A stretch of DNA of 64,000 nt, taken from Mesorhizobium sp. NBSH29 (GTDB lineage Bacteria; Pseudomonadota; Alphaproteobacteria; Rhizobiales; Rhizobiaceae). The notes beneath the pieces are model-generated. The model searched no databases and was not told where the DNA came from. It worked only from the letters and a program-made list of their open reading frames with translations. The translations under genes and the position numbers were made by a program. Position 1 is the stretch's first letter. Each line of letters begins with the position of its first letter. Shown one piece after another: positions 62,884 through 64,000 of the stretch. The stretch is from positions 1,126,501 to 1,190,500 of the forward strand of contig NZ_CP045492.1 of assembly GCF_015500055.1 (NCBI RefSeq), given 5' to 3'.

Positions 62884-64000
62884 ATGGCAAGAACCGACAT
62901 AGCGCGGCGTGTCTATAACCATGCATGGAAGCTCGATCCGATCGCTCGATCTCTGCTCGACACGGATTTCTACAAGCTTTTGATGCTGCAGATGATCTGG
63001 GGCATGTATCCCAAGGTCGATGCAACGTTCTCGCTGATTAATCGCGCCAAGAAAGTCCGGCTGGCAGACGAGATTGACGAGCAGGAGCTGCGCGATCAAC
63101 TTGACCATGCCCGCTCGCTTCGCTTCACCAAAAAGGAAATGATCTGGCTAGCGGGTAATACCTTCTATGGCCGCAAGCAGATTTTCGAGCCCGAATTCCT
63201 CGTCTGGCTGGCAGATTTCAGACTGCCTGAATATCAGCTTTCAAAGCGCGACGGGCAGTATGAACTGGAATTCCACGGGCCGTGGATGCACACCACCATG
63301 TGGGAGATTCCGGCGCTGGCGATCATCAACGAGTTGCGCTCGCGCGCAGCCATGAAAGTGTTCGGCCCGTTCGCGCTCGATGTTCTTTATGCACGCGCCA
63401 AAGCGAAGATGTGGGCCAAGACCGAACGGCTGAAAGCACTGCCGGACATTCGGATCTCCGATTTCGGCACACGTCGGCGCCACTCTTTCCTGTGGCAGCG
63501 CTGGTGCGTGGAGGCGTTGAAAGAAGGTATCGGCAATGCCTTTACGGGCACCTCTAACGTGCTTCTGGCTATGGACAATGATCTGGAAGCGCTAGGAACC
63601 AATGCGCATGAATTGCCGATGGTTCTGGCCGCGCTTGCCAAAACCGACAAGGAACTTCTGGCCGCCCCCTACAAGGTGCTGCAGGACTGGCAGCGCTATT
63701 ATGGCGGCAATCTTCTGATCGTGCTGCCCGACGCCTTCGGCACGGCTGCCTTCCTGCGCGATGCGCCCGACTGGGTAGCTGATTGGACAGGTTTTCGCCC
63801 CGACAGCGCCCCCTCCATTGAGGGCGGCGAACGCATCCTCAAATGGTGGCGCGAAAAGGGTAGAGACCCGCGCGACAAGCTGCTGATTTTCTCCGATGGC
63901 CTTGACGTCGACACCATTGAGGAAACCTACCGGCATTTCAAAGGCAAGGTGCGCATGGCGTTTGGCTGGGGCACCAATCTGACCAATGATTTCGAGGGCA
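62884..64000 (+). CDS. pncB: nicotinate phosphoribosyltransferase, 3' end beyond window
   Basis: The first 372 residues of the NAD-salvage enzyme joining nicotinate to phosphoribosyl pyrophosphate are present. Family landmarks are [18 protein letters not shown] near residue 26, the nicotinate/phosphate segment [17 protein letters not shown] near 195 and [19 protein letters not shown] near 220. The central His region has [13 protein letters not shown], with the catalytic phospho-histidine. [17 protein letters not shown] and the open [11 protein letters not shown] follow at the edge. The rest of the gene (about 60 residues) should lie to the right. Confidence 0.93.
   Translation, partial: MARTDIARRVYNHAWKLDPIARSLLDTDFYKLLMLQMIWGMYPKVDATFSLINRAKKVRLADEIDEQELRDQLDHARSLRFTKKEMIWLAGNTFYGRKQIFEPEFLVWLADFRLPEYQLSKRDGQYELEFHGPWMHTTMWEIPALAIINELRSRAAMKVFGPFALDVLYARAKAKMWAKTERLKALPDIRISDFGTRRRHSFLWQRWCVEALKEGIGNAFTGTSNVLLAMDNDLEALGTNAHELPMVLAALAKTDKELLAAPYKVLQDWQRYYGGNLLIVLPDAFGTAAFLRDAPDWVADWTGFRPDSAPSIEGGERILKWWREKGRDPRDKLLIFSDGLDVDTIEETYRHFKGKVRMAFGWGTNLTNDFEG

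Noticed and set aside
1-64000. CRISPR arrays, rRNA genes, insertion sequences or prophage genes
   Set aside because: None recognised on reading through the window; there were no regular spacer-repeat patterns or transposase motifs.

Overview
This window is a stretch of chromosome from an alphaproteobacterium, most likely of the Hyphomicrobiales (Rhizobiales), in or near the Phyllobacteriaceae/Rhizobiaceae. The pointers are an agl-type alpha-glucoside transporter with its LacI regulator, an ActS/ActR (RegB/RegA) redox two-component pair, a NodF/NodE-like acyl carrier protein and ketosynthase pair, a DNA-repair gene mmcB preceded by the alphaproteobacterial LexA box GTTC-N7-GTTC, and octopine/histidine-class ABC importers. 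Base composition is GC-rich with typical codon use except for one short AT-rich islet. Genus and species cannot be fixed from the sequence alone.

Layout. 1-5.6 kb: divergent aglR / aglEFGK sugar importer with two AAAGCGCTTT operators. 5.6-9.3 kb: FAD ferredoxin-type reductase, Fur-family regulator, class II aldolase and a small leftward cluster (DUF3995, DUF1272, orphan urease-gamma-like protein). 9.6-11.9 kb: NodFE-like pair and a Nu-type glutathione transferase. 12.0-18.1 kb: YnjBCD-type ABC importer translationally coupled to helicase hrpB. 18.1-21.2 kb: actSR, mmcB, and an RlpA-like protein. 21.2-25.8 kb: an accessory islet ending at tRNA-Leu(CAG), holding an HD-GYP protein, 1.3 kb of fragmentary sequence, and an AT-rich three-gene cassette (secreted ABM-like protein, WYL regulator, DUF6194-like protein). 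26-35 kb: leftward housekeeping genes (gpmA, dapB, ABC exporter, glk, mgsA, mepA, SDR protein, queG, GST). 35-37.7 kb: uppP, a TauE/SafE permease, an NDUFA9-like protein.

37.8-44.4 kb is a divergent cluster that reads as one catabolic unit: an amidinohydrolase (DDAH/arginine deiminase superfamily), a TetR regulator and a TPP-dependent 2-oxoacid decarboxylase on the left, and a complete basic-amino-acid type ABC importer on the right. 44.5-49.5 kb: a small secreted protein, a decayed MerR/CueR gene, an L,D-transpeptidase, an Nfu-type Fe-S carrier, a universal stress protein, and a glycosyltransferase / RmlC-like cupin pair. 49.6-56.8 kb: trpS, an epoxide-hydrolase remnant, an acyltransferase-3, murJ and glnD. 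57-64 kb: YegD-like Hsp70, Rsm22-like methyltransferase, GGDEF-EAL protein, stand-alone Lrp effector domain, MATE pump and the start of pncB.

Most of the window is conventional. The parts most worth following up are the amidinohydrolase-decarboxylase-importer cluster, the NodFE-like pair, the orphan urease-gamma-like protein, the islet beside tRNA-Leu, and two previously hidden pseudogenes. A recurring pattern is also visible: all three ABC importer operons carry a strong RNA hairpin between the binding-protein gene and the first permease gene. No complete transposon, integrase, prophage or CRISPR array was seen.
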